From Mycolicibacter heraklionensis (GTDB taxonomy: Bacteria > Actinomycetota > Actinomycetes > Mycobacteriales > Mycobacteriaceae), in the NCBI RefSeq assembly GCF_019645815.1, contig NZ_CP080997.1, positions 1,926,880 to 1,990,879 of the forward strand: a stretch of DNA of 64,000 nucleotides. Reading direction: 5' to 3'. Shown here piece by piece: positions 18,060 through 27,108 of this stretch (position 1 is the first letter of the stretch; each line of letters begins with the position of its first letter). A program made the translations under genes and the position numbers. The notes under the pieces are model-generated. The model made no database searches. It was not told the DNA's origin and saw only the letters and a program-made list of their open reading frames with translations.

Positions 18060-18091
18060 ACAAGTAATTCTTGTCGATAACTCGTATAACG
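18060..18091. promoter_or_regulatory. LysR-type binding region between lysR and the SDR gene
   Basis: ACAAG-TAATT-CTTGT (18060-18074) is a perfect interrupted palindrome 15 bases ahead of the LysR start, and GATAACTCGTATAACG just after contains a repeated ATAAC. A short dyad plus a second weaker element in a divergent promoter is how LysR proteins usually bind. The assignment is by position and form only. Confidence 0.45.
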
Positions 18092-18155
18092 CTGTTTCTC
18101 ATTTGTGTGTCGCCGGGTTAGTTTCGTGGCCAGAGACAGCAGAAGGGGACTTTCC

Positions 18156-18905
18156 ATGAGCGATTTGACCGGGAAATCGGCGGTGGTGGCCGCCGGGGCC
18201 AAGAACCTGGGCGGGCTGATCAGCACCACGCTGGCCTCGCACGGCGTCAACGTCGCGGTGCACTACAACAGCGACAGCTCCGAGCCCGACGCCGACAAGA
18301 CCGTCGCCGCGGTGCAGGCCGCCGGCGCCAAGGCGATCAAGGTGCAGGGCGACCTGACCGTTCCGGCCAATGTCACCGCATTGTTCGACGTCGCGGTGGA
18401 TGCGTTCGGCGGGGTGGACTTCGCGGTCAACACCGTCGGCAAGGTGCTGCGCAAGCCGATGCTGGAAACCACCGAAGCCGAGTACGACTCGATGTTCGAC
18501 ATCAACGCCAAGTCCGCGTACTTCTTCTTGCAGCAGGCCGGCCAGCGCCTGTCCGACAACGGTTCGGTGGTGACGATCGTGACCGCACTGCTGGGGGCGT
18601 TCACCGACGGCTATTCCACCTACGCGGGCTCCAAGAGTCCGGTGGAGCACTTCACCCGGGCAGCGGCCAAAGAGTTCGGGACCCGGGGCATCAGCGTCAA
18701 CAGCGTCGCGCCCGGGCCGATGGACACCCCGTTCTTCTACCCGCAGGAAACCCCGGAGCGCGTCGAGTTCCACAAGTCGCAGGCGATGGGCAACCGCCTG
18801 ACCCGGATCGAGGACATCGCACCGCTGGTGGTGTTCCTGCTCGACGGCGGGCACTGGATCACCGGGCAGACCATCTTCGCCAACGGCGGCTACACCACGC
18901 GGTGA
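18156..18905 (+). CDS. Short-chain dehydrogenase/reductase
   Basis: The 249-aa classical SDR has a variant cofactor motif (VVAAGAKNLGGLIS in place of TGxxxGxG), the NTVG segment after beta-4, and the catalytic YAGSK. The residue 13 before the catalytic Tyr, normally Ser, reads as Thr (VTIVTALLGAF), so the triad is altered. The C-terminus DGGHWITGQTIFANGGY is typical. Likely NAD(P)-dependent reduction or oxidation of a hydroxy/keto group; the substrate is unknown. The ATG at 18156 follows an AAGGGG site; an in-frame ATG at 18105 lacks one. It is divergent from its presumed LysR regulator. Confidence 0.87.
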   Translation: MSDLTGKSAVVAAGAKNLGGLISTTLASHGVNVAVHYNSDSSEPDADKTVAAVQAAGAKAIKVQGDLTVPANVTALFDVAVDAFGGVDFAVNTVGKVLRKPMLETTEAEYDSMFDINAKSAYFFLQQAGQRLSDNGSVVTIVTALLGAFTDGYSTYAGSKSPVEHFTRAAAKEFGTRGISVNSVAPGPMDTPFFYPQETPERVEFHKSQAMGNRLTRIEDIAPLVVFLLDGGHWITGQTIFANGGYTTR

Positions 18906-21434
18906 TCAGTCGCGAGCGAGTGCCGCGGCGGCTTCCCGTTGCAGATCGATGAAGGCCTCCGGGCTGACGTCGATGATGACGCCCTGGATGCTGCCGCCGG
19001 TGAAGGTCCCCGGGTTCTGGTATTGACCGGAGACGTTGTCGCCGCTGTCGTACCCGACACACAGTCCGTCGCCGGCGAGCGTGAACTTGCCCACCTGAGC
19101 GCGCATCGGACCGCTGTCGACGGCGTTTCCGTCAACGTAAAGCGTTGTGGTACCCAGCGACTCACCGTATTTTCCGGACTCTTTGCGGACAAACTCCATG
19201 CCGAGAGTGTGCTTGCCGGGGGTTAGCCGCTGTGAGACGAACTCCTGTTCGGGCTTGATTCCGAGGAAGTTGTACACGTAGTGCAGCTTGCCGTCCTTGA
19301 TGAACAGCGCGTGCCCGCCGAACCGGGACCCATGGGCAAAGAGCACCCCCTGGGCGTCGCGGGCCAGATCGACGTTGGCGACGATCTTGTACGACCGACC
19401 GCGGATATTGGCTGCCACGCCTTCCGGGACAGGCGCGGTATCCGGGTAGTAGGTGTAGCGATCGCGCGGTGGTTCGAAATGCGGCCGGTCGATGGCGATC
19501 ATTTCGGTGGCTGTGCGGTCGTCGAGCGGCAGAACGTAGTTGTCCTTGGCCTCGGAGAACCACGCGTCGATGAGCGCCTTGAGTTTGTCGGGATACTTGT
19601 CGGCGACGTTCGTGGATTCAGAGCGATCCTCATCGACGTGGTAGAGCTCCCAGCGGTCCTGGTCGAAGTGGCTTGTGCCGCTGATCGGTGCGTGCAGCGC
19701 CGCCGCCTTCCAGCCGTCTTCCCAGATTCCGCGAGTGCCCAGCATGGCGTAGTACTGCCGCTTCTTGGCGGTGGGCGCATCCGGGGAGTCGAAGCTGTAG
19801 CGCATCGACACCCCGTTGAGCGGGTACTGCTTCACGCCGCGGTACTCCTTCGGCATCGGGATTCCCGCCGCATCGAGGATGGTCGGGACGATGTCGGTGG
19901 CGTGGTGATACTGATGGCGCACTTGGCCTTTGGCCTTGATGCCTGCGGGCCAGTGGATCACCATGGGGTCGCAGGTGCCACCGGAGAACTGCGAGTAGCG
20001 TTTGAACATCTGAAACGGTGTGGAGAACGCGGCCGCCCAGCCGGTCGGATAGTGGTTGTAGGTGTCGGGCGTCCCCAGCACGTCGAGGTAGCGCATATTC
20101 TCGGCCAGCTCGTCGGGGTAGCCGTTGAAGAATTTGTTCTCGTTGACCGAGCCGTTCGGGGAGCCTTCGCCGGAGGCGCCGTTGTCGGCGCAGTAGAAGA
20201 TGAGCGTGTTGTCCAACTGGCCGGAGTTCTCAAGGTAGTCGACGATCCGGCCCACTTGGGCGTCGGTGTATTCGGAGAACCCGGCGAAGACCTCGGCCAT
20301 CCGGGCGAACAGGCGCTTCTCGTCGGCGTTGAGCGAATCCCACGGCCGCACAGCATCTATCGGCGCGGCGACGTCGTCGGGAAGGGGGTTCAGCGGCGTC
20401 AGGCGGGTGCCGTGCGGCATGATGCCCTTGTCGACCATGCGGGCCAACACCCACTCCCGGTACGCCTCGTAGCCGTCATCGAACCTGCCGCGATATTTCT
20501 CGGCGTATTCGGTCGGGCTGTGGTGCGGGGCGTGATTGGCGCCCGGGCAGAACCACATGTACCAGGGTTTGGACGGATTGCTGGACCGTTGGTCGCGCAG
20601 CATGCGAAGTGCGTTGTCGGCGAGGTCTTTCGACAGGTGGTAGCCGTCTTCCGGGCTGTAGGGCTGTTCGATGAACCTGTTGTCCTCCACCAGATCCGGG
20701 TACCACTGGTTGGTTTCACCACCGAGAAACCCGTAGAATCGGTCGAACCCCTTCTGCAGGGGCCACTCCGATTTGCTGCCCCCACTGGAGACGTCCTCCT
20801 CGGGCACATTGTGGTTCTTGCCCACCCAGAATGTGCTGTACCCGTTGTCCTGCAGCACCTGCCCGAGCGTCGCGCATTGCGCGGGCAGCCGGGCCGCCGC
20901 ACCGGGGAAACCGTCGGATCCCTCGGTGATCGAGGCGAAGCGGTTCACGTGGTGGTTGCGGCCGGTCAAGACGCACGACCGGGTCGGTGAACACAGCGCC
21001 GTGGTGTGCCATTGCGAATACGTCAGCCCGTTGTCGGCAAGGCGCTGCATGACAGGCATGTCGATCGCCCCGCCGTAGGGTGACCACGCCGCCATCCCGG
21101 TGTCGTCGTAGAGCACCACCAGCACATTGGGCGCGCCCTGGGGGGCATGTTTGAGCTCGAACGGACCCCAGTCGGGCTGCGAATCCCGCACGTCGAGTTC
21201 GATCTTCCCGTCGAACCCGTCGTTGATCCCGGTGCCATAACCCGGGGCGCCGGCAGTGTCACCGCTGCTGCCCTTGCTTTCGCAGCCAGCCAGCGCCGAG
21301 ACGCCGGCGCCGCCCACGCCCAGAGCGGCTAGGCCACCCAGTACCTGGCGCCGCCGCAGCATTGCGCGGGGCTGGTCAGTTCCGGACTCGGATCCATCCG
21401 GTGCGGCTGCTGGCGTTTCGTCGGCGGACGGCAT
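18906..21434 (-). CDS. Tat-exported arylsulfatase, probable lipoprotein
   Basis: The 842-aa protein has the sulfatase signature CSPTRSCVLTG, whose Cys is converted to formylglycine, plus the metal-binding segment VVLYDDTG and the HHVNRF and YCADNGASGEGS regions. From residue 25, MLRRRQVLGGLAALGVGG is a twin-arginine signal followed by lipobox-like SALAGC, so the enzyme is probably exported folded and lipid-anchored. The last roughly 200 residues form an extra beta-rich domain as in mycobacterial AtsA/AtsD-type enzymes. Start choice is uncertain: the ATG at 21434 follows a TACAAC box at leaderless distance, while 21362 and 21470 are alternatives. Substrate sulfate ester unknown. Confidence 0.88.
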   Translation of the reverse strand: MPSADETPAAAPDGSESGTDQPRAMLRRRQVLGGLAALGVGGAGVSALAGCESKGSSGDTAGAPGYGTGINDGFDGKIELDVRDSQPDWGPFELKHAPQGAPNVLVVLYDDTGMAAWSPYGGAIDMPVMQRLADNGLTYSQWHTTALCSPTRSCVLTGRNHHVNRFASITEGSDGFPGAAARLPAQCATLGQVLQDNGYSTFWVGKNHNVPEEDVSSGGSKSEWPLQKGFDRFYGFLGGETNQWYPDLVEDNRFIEQPYSPEDGYHLSKDLADNALRMLRDQRSSNPSKPWYMWFCPGANHAPHHSPTEYAEKYRGRFDDGYEAYREWVLARMVDKGIMPHGTRLTPLNPLPDDVAAPIDAVRPWDSLNADEKRLFARMAEVFAGFSEYTDAQVGRIVDYLENSGQLDNTLIFYCADNGASGEGSPNGSVNENKFFNGYPDELAENMRYLDVLGTPDTYNHYPTGWAAAFSTPFQMFKRYSQFSGGTCDPMVIHWPAGIKAKGQVRHQYHHATDIVPTILDAAGIPMPKEYRGVKQYPLNGVSMRYSFDSPDAPTAKKRQYYAMLGTRGIWEDGWKAAALHAPISGTSHFDQDRWELYHVDEDRSESTNVADKYPDKLKALIDAWFSEAKDNYVLPLDDRTATEMIAIDRPHFEPPRDRYTYYPDTAPVPEGVAANIRGRSYKIVANVDLARDAQGVLFAHGSRFGGHALFIKDGKLHYVYNFLGIKPEQEFVSQRLTPGKHTLGMEFVRKESGKYGESLGTTTLYVDGNAVDSGPMRAQVGKFTLAGDGLCVGYDSGDNVSGQYQNPGTFTGGSIQGVIIDVSPEAFIDLQREAAAALARD

Positions 21435-21569
21435 AGGTGTAGTTGTATCCGACAGCCGGGCGCGACGCATTGGTTCGGGCGTAACCGGCTGCTGCCGAGC
21501 GTGCGCAGTTGCGCGCCCGACAGCGGCGGGTCGGGGTGCAGACACGCACCCTCGCGGAAAATATCGGGG

Positions 21570-22991
21570 CTACAGCGGGATGTTCTTGTGGCGGCCGCGA
21601 CGGGCGGGCGCCTCGGCCAGTGCCTGGGTGATCTTGCCGCGGGTGTGCGAGGGGTCGATCTTCTCGTCGACCACGCCGATGTCGATGGCGCTGTCCACGC
21701 CGCCGGCGATCCGCTCGTGCTCGGCGGCCAACTCCTCGTGCAGCGCGTCCCGCTCGTGATCGGGCGCGGCGGCCAGCTTCTTCTTGTGCAGGATGCCGAC
21801 CGCGGCCTTGGCTCCCATCACCGCGACCTCGGCGTCCGGCCAGGCGAACACCTTGGTGGCGCCCAACGACCGCGAGTTCATCGCGATGTAAGCCCCGCCG
21901 TAGGTCTTGCGGGTCACCAGCGTGACGCGGGGGACGGTGGCCTCGCCGAACGCGTGCAGCAGCTTGGCGCCGCGGCGCACCACGCCGCCCCATTCCTGAC
22001 CGACACCGGGCAGGTAGCCCGGCACATCGACGATCACGATCAGCGGAATCCCGAACGCGTCGCACAGCCGCACGAAACGTGCCGCCTTCTCGGCGCTCTC
22101 GGAGTTCAGGCAACCGCCCAGCCGCAGCGGGTTGTTGGCCAGCACCCCGACGGTGCGACCCGACAACCGGCCCAGCCCGACCACCATCGACGGCGCCCAC
22201 TTGGCCTGGAACTCATCGAAGGGTGCGTCGGCGTCGAGCAGCCCGTTCACCAGCGGGTGCACGTCGTAGGCGCGCCGCGCCGACTCCGGCAGCAGCGCGT
22301 GCAGGTCGATCTCGCCCGCCTCGGCCTTGTTGCGGTCGAAATGGCCCTGCTGGCAGAACAACCCGACCAGACGGCGGCCCCGCTCGTAGGCGTCGAGCTC
22401 GTCGTCGGCGACGATGTGGCACACGCCGGACTTCTTGTGGTGGGTGTCGGGGCCGCCCAGCGCGGCCATGTCGACGTCCTCACCGGTGACGCTGCGCACC
22501 ACGTCGGGGCCGGTGACGAACACCCGGCCCTCCGGTGCCATCACGATGACGTCGGTCAGAGCCGGGCCGTAGGCGGCGCCGCCGGCGGCGAAACCGACCA
22601 CCACCGAGATCTGCGGGACGAATCCGGACGCCCGGATCATGGCCTCGAACACCCGGCCCACCGCGTGCAGGGCTCGCACGCCCTCGGCCAACCGGGCGCC
22701 CCCCGAGTGCCACAGGCCCACGATCGGGCTCTGCTCGGCGATCGCGGTGTCGTAGGCGTTGACGATGTGATCGCAGCCCTCGATGCCCATCGCACCGCCC
22801 ATCACGGTGCCGTCAGTGCAGAACGCGATGGTGCGTACGCCGTTGACGGTGCCGCCGGCGGCCAGCACCCCGGAGCGGTCACGCTCGTGCAGCAACTCCA
22901 CGGTGCCGTCGTCGAAGAACGTCGACAGGCGCAGCAGGGGATCGCGCGGGTCGAGCGATTCGCCCACCGTTTCGGGAGCAATAGTCGTCAT
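21570..22991 (-). CDS. accD6: Acetyl-CoA/propionyl-CoA carboxylase carboxyltransferase beta subunit
   Basis: The 473-aa carboxyltransferase transfers carboxybiotin-bound CO2 to acetyl-CoA, giving the malonyl-CoA used by FAS-II. The crotonase-fold halves are visible, with GVRTIAFCTDGTVMGGAMG and SGGARLAEGV in the N half and YLPGVGQEWGGVVRRGAKLL and YGGAYIAMNS in the C half, the residues that line the acyl-CoA and biotin pockets. Length matches AccD6 of M. tuberculosis (473 aa). It is the last gene of the FAS-II operon, 56 bases after kasB, with an AAGGAG site before the ATG. Confidence 0.95.
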   Translation of the reverse strand: MTTIAPETVGESLDPRDPLLRLSTFFDDGTVELLHERDRSGVLAAGGTVNGVRTIAFCTDGTVMGGAMGIEGCDHIVNAYDTAIAEQSPIVGLWHSGGARLAEGVRALHAVGRVFEAMIRASGFVPQISVVVGFAAGGAAYGPALTDVIVMAPEGRVFVTGPDVVRSVTGEDVDMAALGGPDTHHKKSGVCHIVADDELDAYERGRRLVGLFCQQGHFDRNKAEAGEIDLHALLPESARRAYDVHPLVNGLLDADAPFDEFQAKWAPSMVVGLGRLSGRTVGVLANNPLRLGGCLNSESAEKAARFVRLCDAFGIPLIVIVDVPGYLPGVGQEWGGVVRRGAKLLHAFGEATVPRVTLVTRKTYGGAYIAMNSRSLGATKVFAWPDAEVAVMGAKAAVGILHKKKLAAAPDHERDALHEELAAEHERIAGGVDSAIDIGVVDEKIDPSHTRGKITQALAEAPARRGRHKNIPL

Positions 22992-23047
22992 CGCGCTTCT
23001 CCTTGGTTGATTGATCGCGGGTCTCGCTTCTGGTCCGTCTATGGCCT

Positions 23048-24316
23048 TCAGTACCGACCGAAGACGATCGCGACGTTGTGCCCGCCGAACCCGAACGAGT
23101 TGTTGATCGCGTACTGGTAGTCGCCCGGCCGCGGCTCACCGGCCACCACGTCCAGGTCGATCTCCGGGTCGAGATTCTCCAGGTTCCGCGTCGGTGGGAT
23201 GACCTGTTCACGCAGCGCCATCACCGTCAGGATGGACTCCACCGCGCCGACCGCGCCGACCGAGTGGCCGAGCGCCGCCTTGGGCGCGTACACCGCGGCG
23301 TTGCCGCCGTGCGGGCCCAACGCGAGGTTGATGGCGTGGCCTTCTGCCACGTCACCCACCGAGGTGCCGGTGGCGTGCGCATTGACGTGGCTGATGTCGC
23401 CGGGTGTCAGGTCGGCGATCTGGATCGCCCGCGTCATCGCCCGACCGGCGCTTTGGCCGTCGGGGTCCGGCGCGACGATGTGGTAGCCGTCCGAGGTGAT
23501 CGAGGCACCCATGATCCGGGCGAGGATGTTGGCCCCGCGCGCCTTGGCGTGCTCCTCGGTCTCAATCACCATCAGCGCGCCGGCCTCGCCGAACACGAAC
23601 CCGTTGCGGTCGCGGTCGAACGGGCGGCAGGCGCCCTCCGGGTCGTCGTTGGTGGTGGACAGCACGATGCGCATCTGGGCGAACCCGGCGATCGGCACCG
23701 CTTCGATCCGGGTTTCCACGCCACCGCAGATCGCGATGTCGGCTTCGCCGAGCACGATCTGCTGCCAGGCATGCGCGATGCCCTCCGAACCGGAGGCACA
23801 GGCCGAGATCGGGGTGATCACCCCGGCCTTGGCCTGACGGTCCAGTCCGACGGCCGCGGCCGCTCCGTTGGGCATGTACTTCTGCACGACCAACGGCGAG
23901 ACCGCCTTGAGGCCGCGCTCGCGCATACCGTCATAGGCCCAGACGAGCTCCTCGCTGGAGCCCATCCCGGTGCCGACCGACACCATGAGGCGCCGCGTAT
24001 CGACTTCGGGTGAGCCGGCGTGCGCCCAGGCACGCCGGCTCAGCACCAAAGCCATCTTCTGCAAGTAGGAAAGCCGACGCAGCTCGGTCCGGCTCAGCCC
24101 TTCGTCGAATGACTCCGGGTTCTCGACGAGATGCCCGCCGATGCGAACCGGCAGGTCATACTCTTCGACGAACGAATCGGTGAGCTTGCGTATGCCGCTC
24201 TGGCCGTCCAGCAGCTTCTTCCAGGTGTTCTCCCCGTCCGCGGCCAAAGCCGTCGTCATGGCGTAGCCGGTGACGACGACGTTGGGGAGACCCTTTCCCG
24301 TTGCCAGCGTTGACAT
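23048..24316 (-). CDS. kasB: Beta-ketoacyl-ACP synthase KasB
   Basis: The 422-aa elongating condensing enzyme extends meromycolate precursors carried on AcpM. The catalytic Cys is in [15 protein letters not shown], the two catalytic His are in [13 protein letters not shown] and [16 protein letters not shown], and the family C-terminus is [18 protein letters not shown]. KasB differs from KasA in adding the last carbons to full-length mycolates; the assignment here rests on operon order (acpM-kasA-kasB-accD6). It follows kasA by about 34 bases and probably arose by duplication of it. Confidence 0.93.
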   Translation of the reverse strand: MSTLATGKGLPNVVVTGYAMTTALAADGENTWKKLLDGQSGIRKLTDSFVEEYDLPVRIGGHLVENPESFDEGLSRTELRRLSYLQKMALVLSRRAWAHAGSPEVDTRRLMVSVGTGMGSSEELVWAYDGMRERGLKAVSPLVVQKYMPNGAAAAVGLDRQAKAGVITPISACASGSEGIAHAWQQIVLGEADIAICGGVETRIEAVPIAGFAQMRIVLSTTNDDPEGACRPFDRDRNGFVFGEAGALMVIETEEHAKARGANILARIMGASITSDGYHIVAPDPDGQSAGRAMTRAIQIADLTPGDISHVNAHATGTSVGDVAEGHAINLALGPHGGNAAVYAPKAALGHSVGAVGAVESILTVMALREQVIPPTRNLENLDPEIDLDVVAGEPRPGDYQYAINNSFGFGGHNVAIVFGRY

Positions 24317-24351
24317 GGCTGTTGCGAACTTCCCTCTCTCGAGATCCGGTG

Positions 24352-25605
24352 TCAGTACCGCCCAAAGGCGAGCGCGACGTTGTGCCCACCGAACCCGAAT
24401 GAATTGTTGATGGCGTACTTGTAGTCGCCGTAGCGGGGCTCGCCCGCCACGATGTCCAGATCGATCTCCGGGTCCGGCGTCTCGTAGTTCAGCGTCGGCG
24501 GGATGACCCCGTCACGCAGCGAGAGCACCGTCAGCACCGACTCCAGCGCCCCGACCGCCCCGATGGAGTGGCCCAGCGCCGACTTGGGTGCGTACACCGC
24601 GGCGTGCTGGCAACCGGCTTCCCGGATCGCGTTCGCCTCGGCGGTGTCCCCGATCGGAGTGGCAGTTCCGTGCGCGTTGATGTGGTCGACGTCCTTGGCG
24701 GACAGGCCCGCCAACTCCAGCGACCGCGTCATCGCCCGGCCGGCCCGCTTGCCGTCGGGGCCGGGAGCCACCATGTGGTAGGCGTCGGAGGTGATTCCGG
24801 CGCCCATCAGCCGGGCCAGCGGCTTGGCGCCGCGTGCCTTGGCGTGCTCTTCGGTCTCGATGATCATCATCGCGCCGGCCTCACCGAACACGAAGCCGTC
24901 CCGGTCCTTGTCGAACGGCCGCGACGCACCCTCGGGGTCGTCGTTGCGCGTCGACATCGCGCGCATCATCGAGAACGTCGCGATCGGCAGAGCCTCGATG
25001 CCGCCTTCGACGCCACCGCAGACGACCATGTCGGCGTCACCCATGACGATCTGACGCCACGCGTGCGCGATCGCCTCCGAGCCCGACGAGCAGGCCGACA
25101 CCGGGGTGATGACCCCGGCACGGGCGCCGACCTGCAGGCCGACCACCGCGGCGGCGCCGTTGGGCATGATCATCTGAACGGCCAGCGGCGACACCTTGCG
25201 GGGGCCGCCCTCGTTCATCAGGTCGTAGGTCTCGACGATCTTCTCGCCACCGCCCAGGCCGGTGCCGATCACCACGGCGAGCCGGTCCTGGTCGACCTCG
25301 GGAGAACCGGCGTTCTCCCAGAGTCGGCCGCTGAGCAGCTTGGCCATCCGCTGGACATAGGACATGCGACGCATGTCGAGGCGGCCCATGTGGTCGTCGA
25401 CCGGGTCCTTGAGATGCCCACCGATCTTGACCGGCAGGTCCCATTTGGTGACGAACTCGTCTTCGAGGACGTGGATTCCGCTTTCGCCGGCCAGCAGGCC
25501 CTTCCACGTGCTCTCGATGTCCGCACCGATCGAAGTCGTGGCCTCAACGGCGGTTACCACCACACTGGGGTAACCGCCGTTGGCCGTCGAAAGTGAGGAG
25601 GACAC
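24352..25605 (-). CDS. kasA: Beta-ketoacyl-ACP synthase KasA
   Basis: The 417-aa condensing enzyme is the first Kas after acpM. It shows [19 protein letters not shown] around the active-site Cys, [19 protein letters not shown] and [16 protein letters not shown] around the two His, and [18 protein letters not shown] at the C-terminus. KasA is the essential FAS-II elongase in mycobacteria. The GTG start at 25605 is two bases after the acpM stop, so tight coupling with the carrier protein is likely. Confidence 0.95.
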   Translation of the reverse strand: MSSSLSTANGGYPSVVVTAVEATTSIGADIESTWKGLLAGESGIHVLEDEFVTKWDLPVKIGGHLKDPVDDHMGRLDMRRMSYVQRMAKLLSGRLWENAGSPEVDQDRLAVVIGTGLGGGEKIVETYDLMNEGGPRKVSPLAVQMIMPNGAAAVVGLQVGARAGVITPVSACSSGSEAIAHAWRQIVMGDADMVVCGGVEGGIEALPIATFSMMRAMSTRNDDPEGASRPFDKDRDGFVFGEAGAMMIIETEEHAKARGAKPLARLMGAGITSDAYHMVAPGPDGKRAGRAMTRSLELAGLSAKDVDHINAHGTATPIGDTAEANAIREAGCQHAAVYAPKSALGHSIGAVGALESVLTVLSLRDGVIPPTLNYETPDPEIDLDIVAGEPRYGDYKYAINNSFGFGGHNVALAFGRY

Positions 25606-25607
25606 GA

Positions 25608-25907
25608 TCAGCTCTCAGAACCGAACTTCTCGCGCAGCGCGGCGGCAGCCTCGGGGTTCTCGGCCTCGAGCTTCTGGATGTAGCCCACCACGTCACCGAC
25701 GGTACGCAGACCCGCGAGGTCCTCGTCGGGGATCTTCACGCCGTACTTGTCTTCGGTCTGAACGGCGATCTCCACCATCGACAGCGAGTCGATGTCCAGG
25801 TCGTCGACGAAGGACTTCTCGACGGTGACCTCGCTCGGCTCGATACCGGTCACCTCTTCGATGATCTCGGCGAGACCGGCGATGATTTCTTCCTGACTAG
25901 CAGGCAC
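25608..25907 (-). CDS. acpM: Meromycolate extension acyl carrier protein
   Basis: The 99-aa protein carries the phosphopantetheine site [13 protein letters not shown] (Ser in DSL) and delivers acyl chains to KasA and KasB. It starts at GTG ([20 protein letters not shown] follows) behind an AAGGGAA site; the in-frame upstream extension to 26150 is not coding. The C-terminal tail ends [14 protein letters not shown]. The M. tuberculosis protein is about 115 aa with a longer tail, so this copy is shortened at the C-terminus. Confidence 0.95.
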   Translation of the reverse strand: MPASQEEIIAGLAEIIEEVTGIEPSEVTVEKSFVDDLDIDSLSMVEIAVQTEDKYGVKIPDEDLAGLRTVGDVVGYIQKLEAENPEAAAALREKFGSES

Positions 25908-25996
25908 TGTGTTTCCCTTCGGTTGGATCCGCACGGGGTGTGCGGGCTGATTACTGCGTATCTGGTTGTGCAGGGTTGGAGCGGGCTTGAAACGGG

Positions 25997-26929
25997 TTAG
26001 AACTCGGGCAGCCCGTCCAGATCCGCGGGGGACTTGACGGCGTGCGTCGGGGTCCCCCGAAGTTCGCGTTTCGCGATGCCGGCCAGGGTGCCGGCGGGCG
26101 GGAACTCCACGATCGCCGTGACCTCGCGGGCGCGGAGCGTCTCGGTGCACAGGTCCCAGCGCACCGGCCGGGTCAGCTGCGCGACCAGGTACTCCAGCGC
26201 CTGGGCCGCCGACGTCACCGGCTGACCGTCGCGGTTGGACAACAGGGTAGCGGTCGGTTCCGAAACTCCGGCGGCCTTGACCTGCTCGACGGCGGCGGCG
26301 TAGGCCTCCAGCGCCGGTGCCATGTACTGGGTGTGGAACGCCCCGGCGGTGGCCAGCTTGCGGACCCGGGCCTTGGCGGGCGGGTCTTCGGCGAGCTTGT
26401 CCAGCGCCGGCAGCGGGCCGGCCGCCACGATCTGGCCGACGGCGTTGCGGTTGGCCGGGGTCAGGTCGAGCTGCTCGAGGCGGGTCAGCACCTCGGCCTC
26501 GTCGCCGCCGAGCACCGCAGCCATGCCGGTCGGCTCAAGTGCGCAGGCCTTCGCCATCTCACGACCGCGGGTGGCGGCCAGCATGACGGCGTCGTCGGGG
26601 GAGATGACGCCCGCGATCGCGTAGGCGGCGATCTCACCGACGGAATGGCCGGCCACGATGACATCGCTGCCGCTCACCGCGCCGTTGCGCCGCTTGACCA
26701 GCTCGGCGTAGGCCAGCAGGGTCGCCGCCACCACCAGCGGCTGCGTGACCGCCGTGTCGGTGATCTCCTCGGCGGTCGCGGTGGTGCCCAGCGTGATCAG
26801 GTCCAGGCCACTGACCTCCGACCAGGCGGCCAACTGCTCGCGCGCGGCATCGGCGCCGGGCGCCTCAAGCCACGGCGACAGCATGCCGGGGGTCTGCGAT
26901 CCCTGTCCGGGAGCGAGCAACGCAATCAC
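25997..26929 (-). CDS. fabD: Malonyl-CoA:ACP transacylase
   Basis: The 310-aa acyltransferase moves malonyl from CoA to AcpM. Motifs are APGQGSQTPGM at the N-terminus, the nucleophile GHSVGEIAAYA (Ser near residue 94), and the catalytic His region AGAFHTQYMAPA. It starts at GTG. It is the first gene of the FAS-II operon, 89 bases ahead of acpM; the gap is longer than elsewhere in the operon and might contain a processing site, but nothing clear is seen. Confidence 0.95.
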   Translation of the reverse strand: MIALLAPGQGSQTPGMLSPWLEAPGADAAREQLAAWSEVSGLDLITLGTTATAEEITDTAVTQPLVVAATLLAYAELVKRRNGAVSGSDVIVAGHSVGEIAAYAIAGVISPDDAVMLAATRGREMAKACALEPTGMAAVLGGDEAEVLTRLEQLDLTPANRNAVGQIVAAGPLPALDKLAEDPPAKARVRKLATAGAFHTQYMAPALEAYAAAVEQVKAAGVSEPTATLLSNRDGQPVTSAAQALEYLVAQLTRPVRWDLCTETLRAREVTAIVEFPPAGTLAGIAKRELRGTPTHAVKSPADLDGLPEF

Positions 26930-27108
26930 GTCTTTAAGAGAACATTGTGAAGCGCGGTTTGCAGGATGTCCTAGATTATGAACATTGTCTTATGTTTTTG
27001 TGGAGACCCTACAAACCTGCCGTTCCATGCGACGTGTTCGATACCGAACTGCGACAACTGTCCGCCGTTGGTGCGCATCGGTACGTGCCCGCAGCACGCC
27101 TCGGTGGG
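26930..27108 (-). promoter_or_regulatory. fasII (fabD-accD6) promoter region with MabR-type repeat candidates
   Basis: This 179-base gap upstream of fabD is richer in A/T than its surroundings. A nine-base direct repeat GAACATTGT lies at 26940-26948 and 26980-26988, exactly 40 bp apart. On the minus strand CATAAT (complement of 26975-26980) abuts the second copy and could be the -10 box, leaving a leader of about 40 bases. TTTGT (26997-27001) and ACAAA (27011-27015) form an interrupted palindrome. MabR is known to bind the fasII promoter in mycobacteria; which of these elements it uses here is inference. Confidence 0.5.

Noticed and set aside
19281..20990. 569-aa plus-strand frame
   Set aside because: Shadow of the sulfatase gene, lacking start signals and domains.
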